From Microbacterium oleivorans NBRC 103075 (GTDB lineage: Bacteria > Actinomycetota > Actinomycetes > Actinomycetales > Microbacteriaceae), in NCBI RefSeq assembly GCF_001552475.1, contig NZ_BCRG01000002.1, forward strand, positions 1 to 64,000: a stretch of 64,000 bases of DNA, given 5' to 3'. Position 1 is the stretch's first letter, and each line of letters opens with the position of its first letter. Under the pieces are notes generated by a model. It ran no database searches, was not told where the DNA came from, and saw only the letters and a program-made list of their open reading frames with translations. The position numbers and the translations under genes are program-made. Of this stretch, positions 1 through 9,828 are shown piece by piece.

Positions 1-36
1 GAGCCGGTTGTCGAGCCCGAGCCGGTTGTCGAGCCC
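1..36 (+). repeat. Two tandem copies of an 18-base unit inside the ABC ATPase gene
   Basis: Bases 1-18 and 19-36 are identical copies of an 18-base unit. In the frame of the ABC ATPase they encode EPVVEP twice. The array probably continues to the left of the window. It makes an acidic, proline-rich, disordered tail and could vary in copy number. Confidence 0.85.
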
Positions 37-1017
37 GAGCCCGAATCTGCTATCGAGTCTCTGCCCGAGTCCGTCGTTGAGTCGGAGTCCGCGGCCGTCG
101 GGACAGGGAGTCGAGAGCTCGACGCTGACGAGCAGGATCCGTTCGCGGAACTGCTGAGCGACGACGAGACGCGGGAAGAGGACGAACAGTTCGGCGCCGT
201 TGCGCCAGCGACGGCCGTTCTGACGCTGGACGAGCCCGAGAGGACTCCGACCGGTCCTGTCCCCGCTCTCCGGATGTCGAACGTGTCGAAGTCGTTCGGT
301 CGCACCCGAGCGGTGGATGCCGTCCATCTCGAGATCCCCGCCGGAACCTTTTACGGCATCGTCGGGCCGAACGGGGCCGGAAAGACGACGACCCTGTCGA
401 TGATCGCCGGGCTTCTTCGTCCTGACGCCGGGACGATCGAGGTCGGCGGGGTCGACCTCCGTCGCGATCCTCGCGCCGGTAAGGCGCTCATGGGCGTGTT
501 GCCCGATCGTCTTCGCACCTTCGACCGCCTCACCGGTCGTCAGCTCCTGCACTATTACGGCGTCCTTCGGGGGCTCCGTCCCGCCGTCGTCGCCGAACGG
601 ACGGAAGATCTCGGCCGCGCGTTCGACCTGATGGCAGCGCTCGCTCGCCCCGTCTCGGACTACTCCGCGGGTATGACGAAGAAGATCATGCTCGCGGGCG
701 CAATGATCCATGCGCCGCGCCTGCTTGTCCTCGACGAGCCGTTCGAAGCGGTGGATCCCGTGTCGAGCGAGGTGATCCTCGACATCCTCTCGGCGTACGT
801 GGCGCGCGGTGGCACCGTCGTGCTGTCGAGTCATGGGATGGAACTCGTCGAGCGCGTCTGCGACGGCGTTGCCGTCATCGTCGCCGGCCAGGTGCTCGCA
901 CAGGGCACGATCGAGGAAGTGAAGGGCGACCACACGCTGGCGGAGCGTTTCGTCCAGCTGACCGGTGGTCTCAGCGATGTGGAAGGCCTGGAGTGGTTGC
1001 ACACGTACTCCGACTGA
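1..1017 (+). CDS. ABC transporter ATP-binding protein with acidic N-terminal extension (5' partial)
   Basis: The reading frame is open from base 1 to the stop at 1017, so the gene starts outside the window. The ATPase domain begins near base 274 (MSNVSKSFG) and has a Walker A motif (GPNGAGKTT), a signature-like SAGMTKK segment, Walker B with LLVLDEP, and an H-loop region (VVLSSHGME). It should power export together with the permease encoded just downstream, which overlaps it by 25 bases. The 90 or so residues before the ATPase domain are rich in Glu, Asp and Pro (EPVVEP repeats, then a DPFAELL segment) and are not part of a normal ABC domain. An internal ATG at 274 could give a minimal ATPase, but the conserved open frame argues for the long form. 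Confidence 0.85.
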   Translation, partial: EPVVEPEPVVEPEPESAIESLPESVVESESAAVGTGSRELDADEQDPFAELLSDDETREEDEQFGAVAPATAVLTLDEPERTPTGPVPALRMSNVSKSFGRTRAVDAVHLEIPAGTFYGIVGPNGAGKTTTLSMIAGLLRPDAGTIEVGGVDLRRDPRAGKALMGVLPDRLRTFDRLTGRQLLHYYGVLRGLRPAVVAERTEDLGRAFDLMAALARPVSDYSAGMTKKIMLAGAMIHAPRLLVLDEPFEAVDPVSSEVILDILSAYVARGGTVVLSSHGMELVERVCDGVAVIVAGQVLAQGTIEEVKGDHTLAERFVQLTGGLSDVEGLEWLHTYSD

Positions 1018-2546
1018 GGCTCGCCCTGCTGGTCGGTGCATTGAATGCGCGTCCCCTGGTCCTCCTGCGGCGGCTCGCGGCGTTCGCCGTGCTCGCACTC
1101 GGGGTCGCGGCGGTCTGCGTCGCGCTGATCCGGCTCGATCGGGTGCCCGACGCGGATGCTGCGACCCTCACCGTCGTCGGGGGTTCAATACTCGTCGCGG
1201 GCTTTTTCCTCGTGCCTTTGTTCTCGGGTGCGGACGACCCGCTCGACCCGCGCCGGTTCGCCGTCACGGGAGCGGAGCCCCGCCGGGTCGCCTGGGCGGT
1301 GGCGCTCGCCTCGCCGCTCGGCGTTCCAGGCGTCGTCGTCATCGCCATCGCAGCCGCCCTCGTCGCCTCGTGGACCGACCACGGCGCGCCGATCGGGCTT
1401 TCGGTGCTCGGCGCTTTCCTCCTCGTCGCGACGTCGGTGCTCGCCGCGCGGTGCGCGATGGCGGTGTCGGCGTTGGCGCTTCGTGACCGGCGATCACCGC
1501 AGCTGACCGGCCTGATGGTGACCGCGGCCGGGGTCGTCGTGATCCCCGTCGCCGCGTTCGCCTTCTCGCTCGAATGGTCGGGTGGCTTGCCAACGCAACT
1601 CACGGAGGCAGCGCAGGTCCTCGCCGTCACACCGTTCGGAGCGGCCTCCGCGATCGCGGTTCGAAGCGGAGGAGGACTCGTCCTCTCGCTTCTCGTCGCT
1701 GTCGGCACGCTCGTCGCGCTCGCGCTCCTCTGGCGGTTGCTCGTCCACCTGACGATGGCCACGACCGAACGGTCCGTCTCACTCCGAGAGCGTCGCGGTC
1801 TCGGATGGTTCGCGGTCATGCCCGGCGTGCCCGGCGGCGCGGTCGCCGCGCGAAGCATCGTCTACTGGTTCTCCGATCCCCGTCACCTCGCGAACGTGAT
1901 CGTCGTCCCCATCGCCTCGGTCCTCATCGTGACGCCCCTCCTGGTGGTCGGGGTGCCTCTGCCGACCGTGGCGCTCATCCCGCCGCCGATCCTCGCGCTT
2001 TTTCTCGGGTGGTTGGTCCACAACGACCTGGCCTACGACTCGACCGGCGTCTGGCTGCACATCTCCGCGGGCGTCCGCGGTGTCGCCGACCGGATCGGAC
2101 GCCTCGTGCCCATCGTCCTCATCGGAGTCCCGCTGCTCGCCCTCGCGATCACGGGGTCGATCTGGTTGCACGGACGCTGGGCGATCCTGCCCGCCCTGGT
2201 GGGGGTGTGCGTCTCCCTCTTCGCGACCGGCCTCGGGCTCAGCTCCATCTCGTCTGTCGCTGCGCCCTACGCCGTGTCGCAACCTGGCGAGGGTCCCTTC
2301 GAGCAGCCGCAGCGCACCGGCGGATCGATGGCACAGGCGGCCGTTCTGTTCGGCGCCCTGGCGTTGACCGCGCCGGCGCTGTGGTGGGGATGGCTCGCTC
2401 TGAGCGGCGATGAGGATGCGGCATGGACGGCGTTCTGGTCCGGGGTCGGTGTGGGAGCGACTGTTCTCGTGCTCGGTGTCGCCATCGGCGGGATGCTCTT
2501 CGAGCGTCGCACGGGACGCATCATGGAGTTCGCCGAAACCCACTGA
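993..2546 (+). CDS. ABC transporter permease, multi-pass membrane protein
   Basis: A 517-residue protein made largely of hydrophobic helices (about ten to twelve predicted by eye). It starts with GTG at 993, inside the end of the ATPase gene in another frame, a typical translational-coupling overlap. No substrate-specific motif was recognised. With the ATPase it probably forms an exporter of the type annotated in actinobacteria as an ABC-2-like drug or lipid transporter. The pairing is supported by the overlap; the transported substrate is unknown. Confidence 0.8.
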   Translation: MVAHVLRLRLALLVGALNARPLVLLRRLAAFAVLALGVAAVCVALIRLDRVPDADAATLTVVGGSILVAGFFLVPLFSGADDPLDPRRFAVTGAEPRRVAWAVALASPLGVPGVVVIAIAAALVASWTDHGAPIGLSVLGAFLLVATSVLAARCAMAVSALALRDRRSPQLTGLMVTAAGVVVIPVAAFAFSLEWSGGLPTQLTEAAQVLAVTPFGAASAIAVRSGGGLVLSLLVAVGTLVALALLWRLLVHLTMATTERSVSLRERRGLGWFAVMPGVPGGAVAARSIVYWFSDPRHLANVIVVPIASVLIVTPLLVVGVPLPTVALIPPPILALFLGWLVHNDLAYDSTGVWLHISAGVRGVADRIGRLVPIVLIGVPLLALAITGSIWLHGRWAILPALVGVCVSLFATGLGLSSISSVAAPYAVSQPGEGPFEQPQRTGGSMAQAAVLFGALALTAPALWWGWLALSGDEDAAWTAFWSGVGVGATVLVLGVAIGGMLFERRTGRIMEFAETH

Positions 2547-2574
2547 CCCCCGACCACGCGACCCCGGGTCGCAG

Positions 2575-2580
2575 TACACT
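2575..2580 (+). promoter_or_regulatory. -10 hexamer TACACT for the DUF3039 gene, probably leaderless
   Basis: TACACT fits TANNNT and lies 7 bases before the ATG at 2588, so transcription would start at or next to the start codon. No clear Shine-Dalgarno role is needed, although the spacer is G-rich. Confidence 0.5.
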
Positions 2581-2587
2581 CGGGGGA

Positions 2588-2854
2588 ATGAGCACGCCGA
2601 TCGACAGCCCTGATCAGGGCGGCCTCGCCACACTGGACCGAGAGCTCGAGGAGCTCATCCGCGAGGAGTCCGTCGAGCCGGGCGACCATGAGCGGTTCTC
2701 GCACTACGTCAAGAAGGACAAGATCCTCGAGTCCGCCATCACCGGCAAGCCGGTCCGGGCACTCTGCGGCAAGAAGTGGACTCCGGGGCGTGACCCCGAG
2801 AAGTTCCCCGTCTGCCCGACCTGCAAAGAGATCTACGCCTCGCTGACCTCGTAA
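2588..2854 (+). CDS. DUF3039 domain protein, small putative zinc-binding protein
   Basis: An 88-residue protein that I recognise as the actinobacterial DUF3039 family, of unknown function. It has a conserved core (HYVKKDKI, ALCGKKWTP) and ends with a CPTC pair; C-G-K-K together with CPTC could bind one metal ion. The ATG at 2588 is chosen because it directly follows a -10 hexamer and because upstream codons in the frame do not resemble the family. Its 3' end overlaps the 3' end of pncB on the other strand by 22 bases. The adjacency to pncB and murI is, to my knowledge, common in Microbacteriaceae. Confidence 0.85.
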   Translation: MSTPIDSPDQGGLATLDRELEELIREESVEPGDHERFSHYVKKDKILESAITGKPVRALCGKKWTPGRDPEKFPVCPTCKEIYASLTS

Positions 2855-4161
2855 AGCGTCTCGAGCGCCGGGTCGGCGCGGCTGAGTGCGAGGGCCATCA
2901 CGGGCAGCTCCTCGCGCACGCGCATGTGGTGCGCCCGGGCAGCTGACACCCCGTCGACGCCGAGATAGGCGGCATCCGCTTGGCCGCCCTCGACCAGCAC
3001 CGTCTGCAGGGGACGGGCGTCTGGATGCGCCGAGGCGGGGTCGAGCTCTTCGAAGCCGTCGGCGATGGCGATGACCTCTGCCGTCGCAACCCCATCGGAG
3101 CGCCGTCGGAAGGCCGCCTTGCGGCCGCCCACGGACGCTTTGGACGTCGACGCCTTCGCAACGGAGACCCACCCGCCGTCCGAGCCCTGGCGGGCGACGA
3201 GTTTGTAGACCATTCCCGCGGTCGGCGTCCCCGATCCGGTGACGACCGAGGTCCCCACGCCGTAGGCGTCGACGGGGGATGCCGCGAGTGCCGCGATCGC
3301 GAATTCATCGAGATCGCTCGTCACGGTGATCTTGGTCTTCGTCGCGCCGAGCTCATCGAGCTGCTGCCGCACCGAGGCGGCGACGGTGGGAAGATCGCCG
3401 GAATCGATACGGACGCCGCCGAGGTCCGTTCCGGCCACGCGGATGGCCGTGTCGACGCCCTGTCGGATGTCGTAGGTGTCGACGAGGAGGGTCGTCGAGG
3501 TTCCCAGGGCCGCGATCTGACTGCGGAAGGCGTCCTCCTCCGAATCGTGGAGGAGGGTCCAGGCGTGGGCGGCGGTTCCCATGGTGGGGATGCCCCACGA
3601 GCGGCCGGCCTCGAGGTTGCTGGTCGCCGAGAATCCGGCGATGTACGCGGCGCGGGCGGCAGCGACTGCGGAGCGTTCGGACGCGCGCCGCGATCCCATC
3701 TCAGCCAGGGGGCGGTCACCGGCCGCGATGCTCATGCGGGCCGCCGCGGTGGCGACGGCGGAGTCGTGATTGAGGATGCTGAGCGCGAGGGTCTCGAGGA
3801 TGACGGCTTCAGCGAAAGAACCCTCGACGGTCAGGATCGGGGAGCCGGGGAAGTACAGCTCTCCCTCGCGGTAGCCGCTGATCGTGCCCGTGAAGCGATA
3901 GTTCTCGAGGTAGGTCACCGTCTCGGGACTGACGATCGCGTTGTCTCGGAGGAAGGCGAGTTCCGCCTCGTCGAATCGGAAGTCGGCGAGTTCCGTCAAC
4001 AGCCGCCCGGTGCCGGCGACGACTCCGAAGCGCCGACCCCCGGGCAGGCGCCGGCCGAAGAGTTCGAACACGCAGCGTCGGTCAGCGGTGCCGTCGCGCA
4101 GGGCGGCATCCACCATCGTGAGCTCGTAACGATCGGTCAGCAGCGCCGTGGACATGCCCAT
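2833..4161 (-). CDS. pncB: Nicotinate phosphoribosyltransferase
   Basis: A 442-residue cytosolic enzyme that joins nicotinate to PRPP to give nicotinate mononucleotide, the salvage entry to NAD. Family marks include the N-terminal [10 protein letters not shown], the SNLEAG segment, GTAAHAW with the conserved His (about H199), and the phosphate-binding [11 protein letters not shown] loop. Two ATGs (4161 and 4155) are possible; 4161 is preferred because a TAGAGT -10 lies exactly 6 bases upstream, predicting a leaderless mRNA. Length is normal for the actinobacterial family. Confidence 0.95.
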   Translation of the reverse strand: MGMSTALLTDRYELTMVDAALRDGTADRRCVFELFGRRLPGGRRFGVVAGTGRLLTELADFRFDEAELAFLRDNAIVSPETVTYLENYRFTGTISGYREGELYFPGSPILTVEGSFAEAVILETLALSILNHDSAVATAAARMSIAAGDRPLAEMGSRRASERSAVAAARAAYIAGFSATSNLEAGRSWGIPTMGTAAHAWTLLHDSEEDAFRSQIAALGTSTTLLVDTYDIRQGVDTAIRVAGTDLGGVRIDSGDLPTVAASVRQQLDELGATKTKITVTSDLDEFAIAALAASPVDAYGVGTSVVTGSGTPTAGMVYKLVARQGSDGGWVSVAKASTSKASVGGRKAAFRRRSDGVATAEVIAIADGFEELDPASAHPDARPLQTVLVEGGQADAAYLGVDGVSAARAHHMRVREELPVMALALSRADPALETLYEVSEA

Positions 4162-4167
4162 GTCGTC

Positions 4168-4173
4168 ACTCTA
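4168..4173 (-). promoter_or_regulatory. -10 hexamer TAGAGT for pncB, leaderless start
   Basis: On the minus strand TAGAGT is followed by a 6-base gap and the ATG at 4161, so the predicted +1 coincides with the start codon. Confidence 0.55.
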
Positions 4174-4203
4174 TCCACGCACGAATCACCCTCCGACCGA
4201 GAC

Positions 4204-4209
4204 TAGGCT
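4204..4209 (+). promoter_or_regulatory. -10 hexamer TAGGCT for the murI-rph-rdgB operon
   Basis: TAGGCT lies 8 bases upstream of the GTG of murI. The same hexamer recurs before ftsE and serA. Any untranslated leader would be only one or two bases long. Confidence 0.5.
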
Positions 4210-4217
4210 GGTCGATC

Positions 4218-5045
4218 GTGACGGACGCGCCGATCGGGATCTTCGACTCCGGAGTCGGCGGCCTCACCGTCGCCCGTGCCGTTTCGCAACTGCTGCCGAG
4301 GGAATCGATCCTGTACATCGGTGACACCGCGCACTCGCCATACGGCCCGAAGCCGATCGCTGACGTCCGCCGCTACGGCCTCGAAGTCCTCGATACGCTC
4401 GTCGACCAGGGCGTGAAGATGCTCGTCATCGCCTGCAACACGGCCTCCGCTGCACTGCTTCGGGACGCGCGGGAACGGTACGACGTCCCTGTCGTCGAGG
4501 TTATCGGTCCTGCCGTCCGCACCGCCATCTCGACGACCCGCAACGGTCGAATCGGCGTGATCGGCACAGCGGGAACGATCGGATCGGGCGTCTACCAGGA
4601 CATGCTCGGCGTGAACGAGCGTCTCAGCGTCTTCGCCCAGGCCTGCCCCCGGTTCGTCGACTTCGTCGAGGCGGGCGTGACCGACAACACTGACGTGCTC
4701 CGGGTCGCGGAGGAGTATCTCGAGCCCCTGCGCCACGCGGGGGTCGACACGGTCGTCCTCGGCTGCACGCACTATCCCTTCCTCGAGGGCGCCATCAGCT
4801 ACGTGATGGGCCCCGACGTGTCGCTCGTCTCGAGCGACACCGAGACGGCGAAGGACGTCTACCGCCAGCTCGTCTCCCGCGACCTGCTCGCGGGGCACGA
4901 CGCCACACCCACCCACGTCTACGAGGCCACCGGCGACTCCGCCGACGACTTCCTCCGACTCGCGGACCGGCTGATGGGACGTGGCGTCAGCGCCGTCCGC
5001 CTCGTCCAGACCGGCGCGATCGACCTACCGAAGGAGAACTCATGA
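4218..5045 (+). CDS. murI: Glutamate racemase
   Basis: A 275-residue cytosolic enzyme that interconverts L- and D-glutamate for peptidoglycan synthesis. The two catalytic cysteines are in VIACNTAS (C73) and LGCTHYP (C183), and the N-terminal IFDSGVGG loop (D10, S11) is intact. It starts with GTG just after a TAGGCT -10. Its stop codon overlaps the ATG of rph (ATGA), so murI, rph and rdgB form one translationally coupled operon. Confidence 0.97.
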   Translation: MTDAPIGIFDSGVGGLTVARAVSQLLPRESILYIGDTAHSPYGPKPIADVRRYGLEVLDTLVDQGVKMLVIACNTASAALLRDARERYDVPVVEVIGPAVRTAISTTRNGRIGVIGTAGTIGSGVYQDMLGVNERLSVFAQACPRFVDFVEAGVTDNTDVLRVAEEYLEPLRHAGVDTVVLGCTHYPFLEGAISYVMGPDVSLVSSDTETAKDVYRQLVSRDLLAGHDATPTHVYEATGDSADDFLRLADRLMGRGVSAVRLVQTGAIDLPKENS

Positions 5046-5785
5046 CCGAGATCACCCGTGCCGACGGCCGCGCCGTCGACCAGCTGCGCCCCGTGACCAT
5101 CGAACGCGGCTGGAGCGCTCACGCGGAAGGATCCGCCCTGATCTCCTTCGGGGGCACGAAGGTGCTGTGCACGGCATCCTTCACCAACGGTGTCCCGCGC
5201 TGGCTGACCGGCAAGGGCAAGGGCTGGGTCACGGCCGAATACGCGATGCTGCCCCGAGCAACCAACTCCCGCAACGACCGCGAATCCATCAAGGGCAAGG
5301 TCGGCGGCCGCACTCACGAGATCTCGCGTCTGATCGGAAGGGCGCTCCGCGCCGTCGTCGACACGAAGGCGCTGGGCGAGAACACCATCGTCATCGACTG
5401 CGACGTGCTGCAGGCAGACGGCGGGACCCGCACCGCCGCGATCACGGGCGCCTACGTCGCGCTCGCGGATGCGATCGAGTGGGGTCGCGCGAAGGGTTTC
5501 GTCGGCAAGAACGCGAAGGCGCTCCACGACTCCGTCGCCGCGGTCTCCGTCGGCATCATCGACGGCGAGCCCATGCTCGACCTGGCGTACGTCGAGGATG
5601 TCCGCGCCGAGACCGACATGAACGTCGTCGTCACCGGCCGCGGCCTGTTCGTCGAGGTGCAGGGTACGGCCGAGGGGGCACCGTTCGACAAGCGCGAACT
5701 CGATGCGCTGCTCGAGCTGGGCGTGAACGGCTGCGACGACCTCCGCGTCGCACAGCTGGCCGCCCTGGCGGAGGACCTCGCGTGA
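5042..5785 (+). CDS. rph: Ribonuclease PH
   Basis: A 247-residue phosphorolytic 3'-5' exoribonuclease that trims the 3' ends of tRNA precursors. The sequence shows the family signatures RPVTIERGW near the N-terminus, [12 protein letters not shown] (basic RNA-binding strip) and the [20 protein letters not shown] phosphate-binding core spanning about residues 118-137. It overlaps murI by 4 bases upstream and rdgB by 4 bases downstream. Confidence 0.97.
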   Translation: MTEITRADGRAVDQLRPVTIERGWSAHAEGSALISFGGTKVLCTASFTNGVPRWLTGKGKGWVTAEYAMLPRATNSRNDRESIKGKVGGRTHEISRLIGRALRAVVDTKALGENTIVIDCDVLQADGGTRTAAITGAYVALADAIEWGRAKGFVGKNAKALHDSVAAVSVGIIDGEPMLDLAYVEDVRAETDMNVVVTGRGLFVEVQGTAEGAPFDKRELDALLELGVNGCDDLRVAQLAALAEDLA

Positions 5786-6390
5786 CGCGGAGCCGCATCG
5801 TCCTCGCAACGCACAACGCGCACAAGATCGAGGAGTTCGGGGTGATCGTGGCCGCCGCTCGGCCCGACCTCGAGGTCGTGGGCTACGACGGTCCGGAGCC
5901 GGTCGAGGACGGCGTGACGTTCGCCCAGAACGCCCTCATCAAGGCTCGCGCCGCGGCGCTCCACACGGGGCTGCCGGCGATGGCCGACGACTCCGGCATC
6001 AGCGTCGATGTCCTCGGCGGCTCGCCGGGCGTGTTCTCGGCGTACTGGGCCGGGCACAAGAAGGACGGCGTCGCGAATTACGAGCTGCTCCTCGACCAGC
6101 TCGCGGACATCGCCGACCCGCACCGTGCCGCCCAGTTCATCTCGACGATCGCGCTCGTCACCCCCGGCGGCGACGAGCACGTCGTCGAGGGCATCTGGCC
6201 CGGTCGGCTCGCGACGGCGCCCGCCGGTTCGGGCGGGTTCGGGTACGATCCCGTCTTCCTCCCCGATGATGCGGACGGTCGAACGGCCGCCGAGCTGTCG
6301 TCGGCGGAGAAGAACGCGACGTCGCACCGGGCGCGGGCCTTCGAATCGCTCGGCCCGCTGCTCGCTGCGCTCGGAACGCCGCGAAGCTGA
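5782..6390 (+). CDS. rdgB: Non-canonical purine NTP pyrophosphatase (dITP/XTP)
   Basis: A 202-residue house-cleaning enzyme of the Ham1/RdgB family that hydrolyses dITP, dXTP and ITP to monophosphates. Visible motifs are [10 protein letters not shown] at the N-terminus, [10 protein letters not shown] with the general-base Asp, and GFGYDPVF near the C-terminus. The GTG at 5782 overlaps the rph stop codon; the long upstream open frame is a shadow of rph and is excluded because the family N-terminus begins here. Confidence 0.95.
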   Translation: MTRSRIVLATHNAHKIEEFGVIVAAARPDLEVVGYDGPEPVEDGVTFAQNALIKARAAALHTGLPAMADDSGISVDVLGGSPGVFSAYWAGHKKDGVANYELLLDQLADIADPHRAAQFISTIALVTPGGDEHVVEGIWPGRLATAPAGSGGFGYDPVFLPDDADGRTAAELSSAEKNATSHRARAFESLGPLLAALGTPRS

Positions 6391-6446
6391 GAATCGGACT
6401 CATTCCCGAGTTCTCCGATCGGGCCGGTCCGGCCCTCGGCTCACCG

Positions 6447-6452
6447 TAGCCT
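6447..6452 (+). promoter_or_regulatory. -10 hexamer TAGCCT for the CDF transporter, leaderless
   Basis: TAGCCT is separated by 6 bases from the ATG at 6459, so the mRNA probably begins at the start codon. Confidence 0.5.
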
Positions 6453-6458
6453 CGAATC

Positions 6459-7370
6459 ATGCACGACCACGCGCCCGCCGGCATCCGTTCCGGTCACCCG
6501 CGCCGCCTCCTGGCCATCTCGCTCGGGATCACGGCGACGGTGCTCGTGGTGCAGGTGATCGGCGCTGTCCTGACGGGATCGCTGGCGCTGCTGGCTGACG
6601 CCGGGCACATGCTCACCGACAGCTCGGGGCTCATCATCGCCCTGATCGCGGCGTCGGTCGCGGCGCGGCCGGCCGACGAACGCCACACGTACGGGTATCA
6701 GCGCGCCGAGGTGCTCGGTGCGCTTCTGAACGCGGTGATCCTGATCGCGCTGTGCGTGTGGATCGGCGTCGAAGCGGTGGGCCGTCTCGTCGCACCCGGC
6801 GAGGCCGAGGTACAAGGACTCCCGATGCTCGTCGTCGCCGTCATCGGCCTCGTTGCCAACGGGGTGTCGATGTACCTCCTGAGCGCCGCGCAGCGCTCGA
6901 GCATCAACGTCCGCGGTGCGTACCTCGAAGTGCTCGGCGACCTGATCGGATCCGCCGTCGTCCTCGTCGCGGCGGCCGTCATCTGGCTCACAGGATGGAT
7001 GCCGGCCGACGCCGTCGCCTCGCTCCTCATCGCCGTGCTGATCGTCCCCCGCGCCATCACACTGCTCCGCGAAGTGTTCGCCGTGCTGGGGGAGCGGGCG
7101 CCCGCGGGAACGAAGGTCGCGGACATCCGCGACCACATCCTCGGTACGGACGGTGTCGTCGACGTGCACGACGTCCATGTGTGGCAGCTCACGCGCGGCG
7201 CTCCCGTCTTCACGGCCCACGTCGTCGTCGCGCCCGAACTGTTCGCGCACGACCAAGCGGGTGGTCTGCTCTCACAGCTCCAGACCTGCCTTGCGCGGCA
7301 TTTCGATGTCGAGCACTCCACGTTCCAGCTCGAGCCGGCCGGTCACGTGGAGCACGACGCGCACGCCTGA
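6459..7370 (+). CDS. Cation diffusion facilitator (CzcD/ZitB-like metal exporter)
   Basis: A 303-residue inner-membrane antiporter of the CDF family, expected to export Zn2+ and related divalent cations in exchange for protons. Six transmembrane helices are visible. The metal-site motif in helix 2 is present (LADAGHMLTD, with D47, H50 and D54), and helix 5 carries a matching YLEVLGDLIGS segment. The C-terminal cytosolic domain (VDVHDVHVWQLT) is the usual ferredoxin-like CDF tail. It has its own promoter and is not coupled to rdgB, 68 bases upstream. Confidence 0.93.
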   Translation: MHDHAPAGIRSGHPRRLLAISLGITATVLVVQVIGAVLTGSLALLADAGHMLTDSSGLIIALIAASVAARPADERHTYGYQRAEVLGALLNAVILIALCVWIGVEAVGRLVAPGEAEVQGLPMLVVAVIGLVANGVSMYLLSAAQRSSINVRGAYLEVLGDLIGSAVVLVAAAVIWLTGWMPADAVASLLIAVLIVPRAITLLREVFAVLGERAPAGTKVADIRDHILGTDGVVDVHDVHVWQLTRGAPVFTAHVVVAPELFAHDQAGGLLSQLQTCLARHFDVEHSTFQLEPAGHVEHDAHA

Positions 7371-7415
7371 CGTGCACCGTCCGGAGAGGGGAGGGGGGCG
7401 CGACTGAGTACGCGG

Positions 7416-9767
7416 TCAGCCGCCCGGGCGCACTTCCGACGGCGTCTTGTCCGGCCTCAGCCCGCGCCAGCGCGCATGTCGGAGGGTCCCGTTCGGCGTT
7501 GCCTCCGCGTATTCGACCTCTCCCACCAGCTCCGGCTTCACCCAGAGCGCATCGGATGCCTCGGCCCGGCCGACGTCGACGAACGGGTTCTCCTCGGTGC
7601 GGAGGGGGGTGAGTGCGGCATCCAATCGCGCCAACGTCGCGTCGCTGAAGCCGGAGCCGACGCGGCCGACGTAGTGCAGCCCGTTGTCCGTCGGGACGCC
7701 CATGAGAAGGGAGCCGATCGCACCGCTCCGGCCGCCTTTGCCGGGACGGATGCCGCCGATCACGACCTCCTGCATGAGGGTGAGCTTCACCTTCAGCCAT
7801 TGCTCACTGCGTTCGCCGCGGCGATAGGGCGAGGACGGATCCTTCACGACGAGGCCCTCCAGACCCAGCTTCTCGGCTGTCGCGAGGGCATCGTCGACGT
7901 CGTCCGCGACAGGGGGGAGGACGATCGTGTCGGTCGTGTCGGCGGCGATCCGTTCGAGAAGCTCCCGACGCTGCGCGAGGGGAAGTGAAGAGGCATCCGT
8001 CCCATCGACCTCGAGCACGTCGAACAACAGGTATTGCACCGGGATGCGCGTCGCTTCGCGCTGGATCTCCGCGGGCTTCGTGAGGTGCATGCGATGTTGG
8101 AGAAGCGGGAAGCTCGGGCGGTTCCGCTCGTCGAGCGCGACGATCTCGCCGTCGATCACGCAGGGCGCGGAGCCGAGGCCCGGATCCGCGGTCAGCTCGG
8201 GGTAACGCGCGGTGATGTCCGTGCCGCTTCGGGCACGCAGGTGCAGACGTGCGCCGTCCCAGACGCCGAGGGCGCGAACCCCGTCCCATTTGAACTCGAC
8301 CCACCCGCCCCAGCGATCCGCCGCCAGCCGCGCGAGCGACGGCGTCGAGTTCGTCGCGAGCATGGGACGAGGCGCCGAGGGCGGCGCAGGCGGTGTCTTC
8401 GGAGTCGCGGCATCCGTCTTCATCCGGTGCAACAGCCACTGCGAATTCTCGCCCTGGCCGCTCGTACGGATGAGCGCGAGTCGCACCGAGCCGAGCGGAC
8501 CGTCGCCGCGTCCGGTTGCGGTGAAGATCACCTCGTCGTCACGCCACTTCTCGAGCTCGAACGTCCCGGTGTCCCAGATCGACATCGAACCCGCGCCGTA
8601 CTCTCCGGCAGGGATGTCGCCGGCGAAGTCGAGGTACTCCATCGGATGCGGCTCGGTCATGACGGCGAGGTGGTTTGTCGAAGCCGACTCGGGGATGCCG
8701 CGGGGCACCGCCCAGCTGACGAGCACCCCGTCGCGTTCGAGGCGCAGGTCGTAGTGAAGGCGCCGTGCGTGGTGCTCCTGGATCACGAACCGGGAGGCGC
8801 CGGGGGAGGCCGCACCGGCGGGGGAGTCGGGCACCGGTTCAGGCGTCTTCGCCGCCGATCGCTTGGCGATGTAGGAGCGAAGCGGACCGGCATCCGTCGG
8901 GGCGAGTGGGGCGAGGAGGTCGCCGTCGGCGGCCACCCGGGCGAGCACCTCGTCGAAGAGCAGGTGGCGGAGATCGGGATCGGCGAGTTCGGCCCACGTC
9001 CGGGGCGCGGCGACAGCCGGGCGCTCGCGCCCCCGCAGCGAGTACGGCGCGATCGTCGTCTTCTTGCCGTTGTTCTGACTCCAGTCGAGGAAGACCTTGT
9101 CGGGCCTGGCCGCTTTGGACATCTGGCTGACGACCAGATCGGGGTGGTCGGCTTCGAGGGCGCGGGCGAGCTCTTTCGCGAACGCGCTGATCTCCTCGCT
9201 CGTGCGTGAACCATCCAGCGGGGCATAGAGGTGGATGCCCTTGCTGCCGCTCGTGACCGGCAGCGGATCCATGCCCAGGTCCGTCAGGATCGCGCGAGCC
9301 CATCGGGCGACCTCGGCGCATTCGGCGAGACCGGCACCAGGCCCGGGGTCGAGATCGAGGACGAGTCTGTCCGGGTTGCCGCGCGCGCCGTCGGGGTCGA
9401 ACCGCCACTGCGGCACGTGGAGCTCGATCGATGCGACCTGCGCAAGGTAGACGAGCGCGGGGATCCCGTCGACGAGGGGGTAGTCCTTCGCGCCGGTGGA
9501 ATGCTCGATCGGACGCCGCGCCACCCACGACGGCGCCCCCGCCTCGAGGTGCTTGGCGAAGAACGATCCCTCGCCGGTCCCGTCGGGCCAGCGGATGCGG
9601 GTGACCGGGCGACCGTCGAGATGCGGCAGCATCGCCGGGGCGATGCGGGTCAGATAGTCGATGACCTCGCCTTTGGTCGTCCCCGTCGCGGGATACATGA
9701 CCTTGTCGAGGTTCGTCAGCCGAAGACGACGCCCGTCGATGCGGACCTCCTGCGGCGCGGCTGGCAT
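7416..9767 (-). CDS. ligD: Multifunctional ATP-dependent DNA ligase D (polymerase-phosphoesterase-ligase)
   Basis: A 783-residue non-homologous end-joining enzyme. Domains in order: PrimPol-type polymerase about 12-300 (catalytic LVLDLDPG around 136-142, KVFLDWSQN around 224), phosphoesterase about 325-455 (HHARRLHYDLRLE with H333, H338 and D340), and ATP-dependent ligase about 465-783 (EFKWDGVRAL, nucleotidyl-acceptor K493). Pol-PE-Lig is the mycobacterial order; Pseudomonas LigD has PE-Lig-Pol. The start is placed at 9767, 6 bases after a TACTCT -10, not at the upstream ATG at 9884, which would run into ku. It is divergent from ku, its recruiting partner. Confidence 0.95.
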   Translation of the reverse strand: MPAAPQEVRIDGRRLRLTNLDKVMYPATGTTKGEVIDYLTRIAPAMLPHLDGRPVTRIRWPDGTGEGSFFAKHLEAGAPSWVARRPIEHSTGAKDYPLVDGIPALVYLAQVASIELHVPQWRFDPDGARGNPDRLVLDLDPGPGAGLAECAEVARWARAILTDLGMDPLPVTSGSKGIHLYAPLDGSRTSEEISAFAKELARALEADHPDLVVSQMSKAARPDKVFLDWSQNNGKKTTIAPYSLRGRERPAVAAPRTWAELADPDLRHLLFDEVLARVAADGDLLAPLAPTDAGPLRSYIAKRSAAKTPEPVPDSPAGAASPGASRFVIQEHHARRLHYDLRLERDGVLVSWAVPRGIPESASTNHLAVMTEPHPMEYLDFAGDIPAGEYGAGSMSIWDTGTFELEKWRDDEVIFTATGRGDGPLGSVRLALIRTSGQGENSQWLLHRMKTDAATPKTPPAPPSAPRPMLATNSTPSLARLAADRWGGWVEFKWDGVRALGVWDGARLHLRARSGTDITARYPELTADPGLGSAPCVIDGEIVALDERNRPSFPLLQHRMHLTKPAEIQREATRIPVQYLLFDVLEVDGTDASSLPLAQRRELLERIAADTTDTIVLPPVADDVDDALATAEKLGLEGLVVKDPSSPYRRGERSEQWLKVKLTLMQEVVIGGIRPGKGGRSGAIGSLLMGVPTDNGLHYVGRVGSGFSDATLARLDAALTPLRTEENPFVDVGRAEASDALWVKPELVGEVEYAEATPNGTLRHARWRGLRPDKTPSEVRPGG

Positions 9768-9773
9768 GGGCCC

Positions 9774-9779
9774 AGAGTA
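9774..9779 (-). promoter_or_regulatory. -10 hexamer TACTCT for ligD, leaderless
   Basis: On the minus strand TACTCT, a 6-base gap and the ATG at 9767 give the leaderless arrangement seen repeatedly in this window. This supports the chosen start. Confidence 0.5.
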
Positions 9780-9828
9780 GTGCGCAAGCCCTGTCGGATC
9801 CGGCTTCGACGGGTGTCTACTGGGTGCC

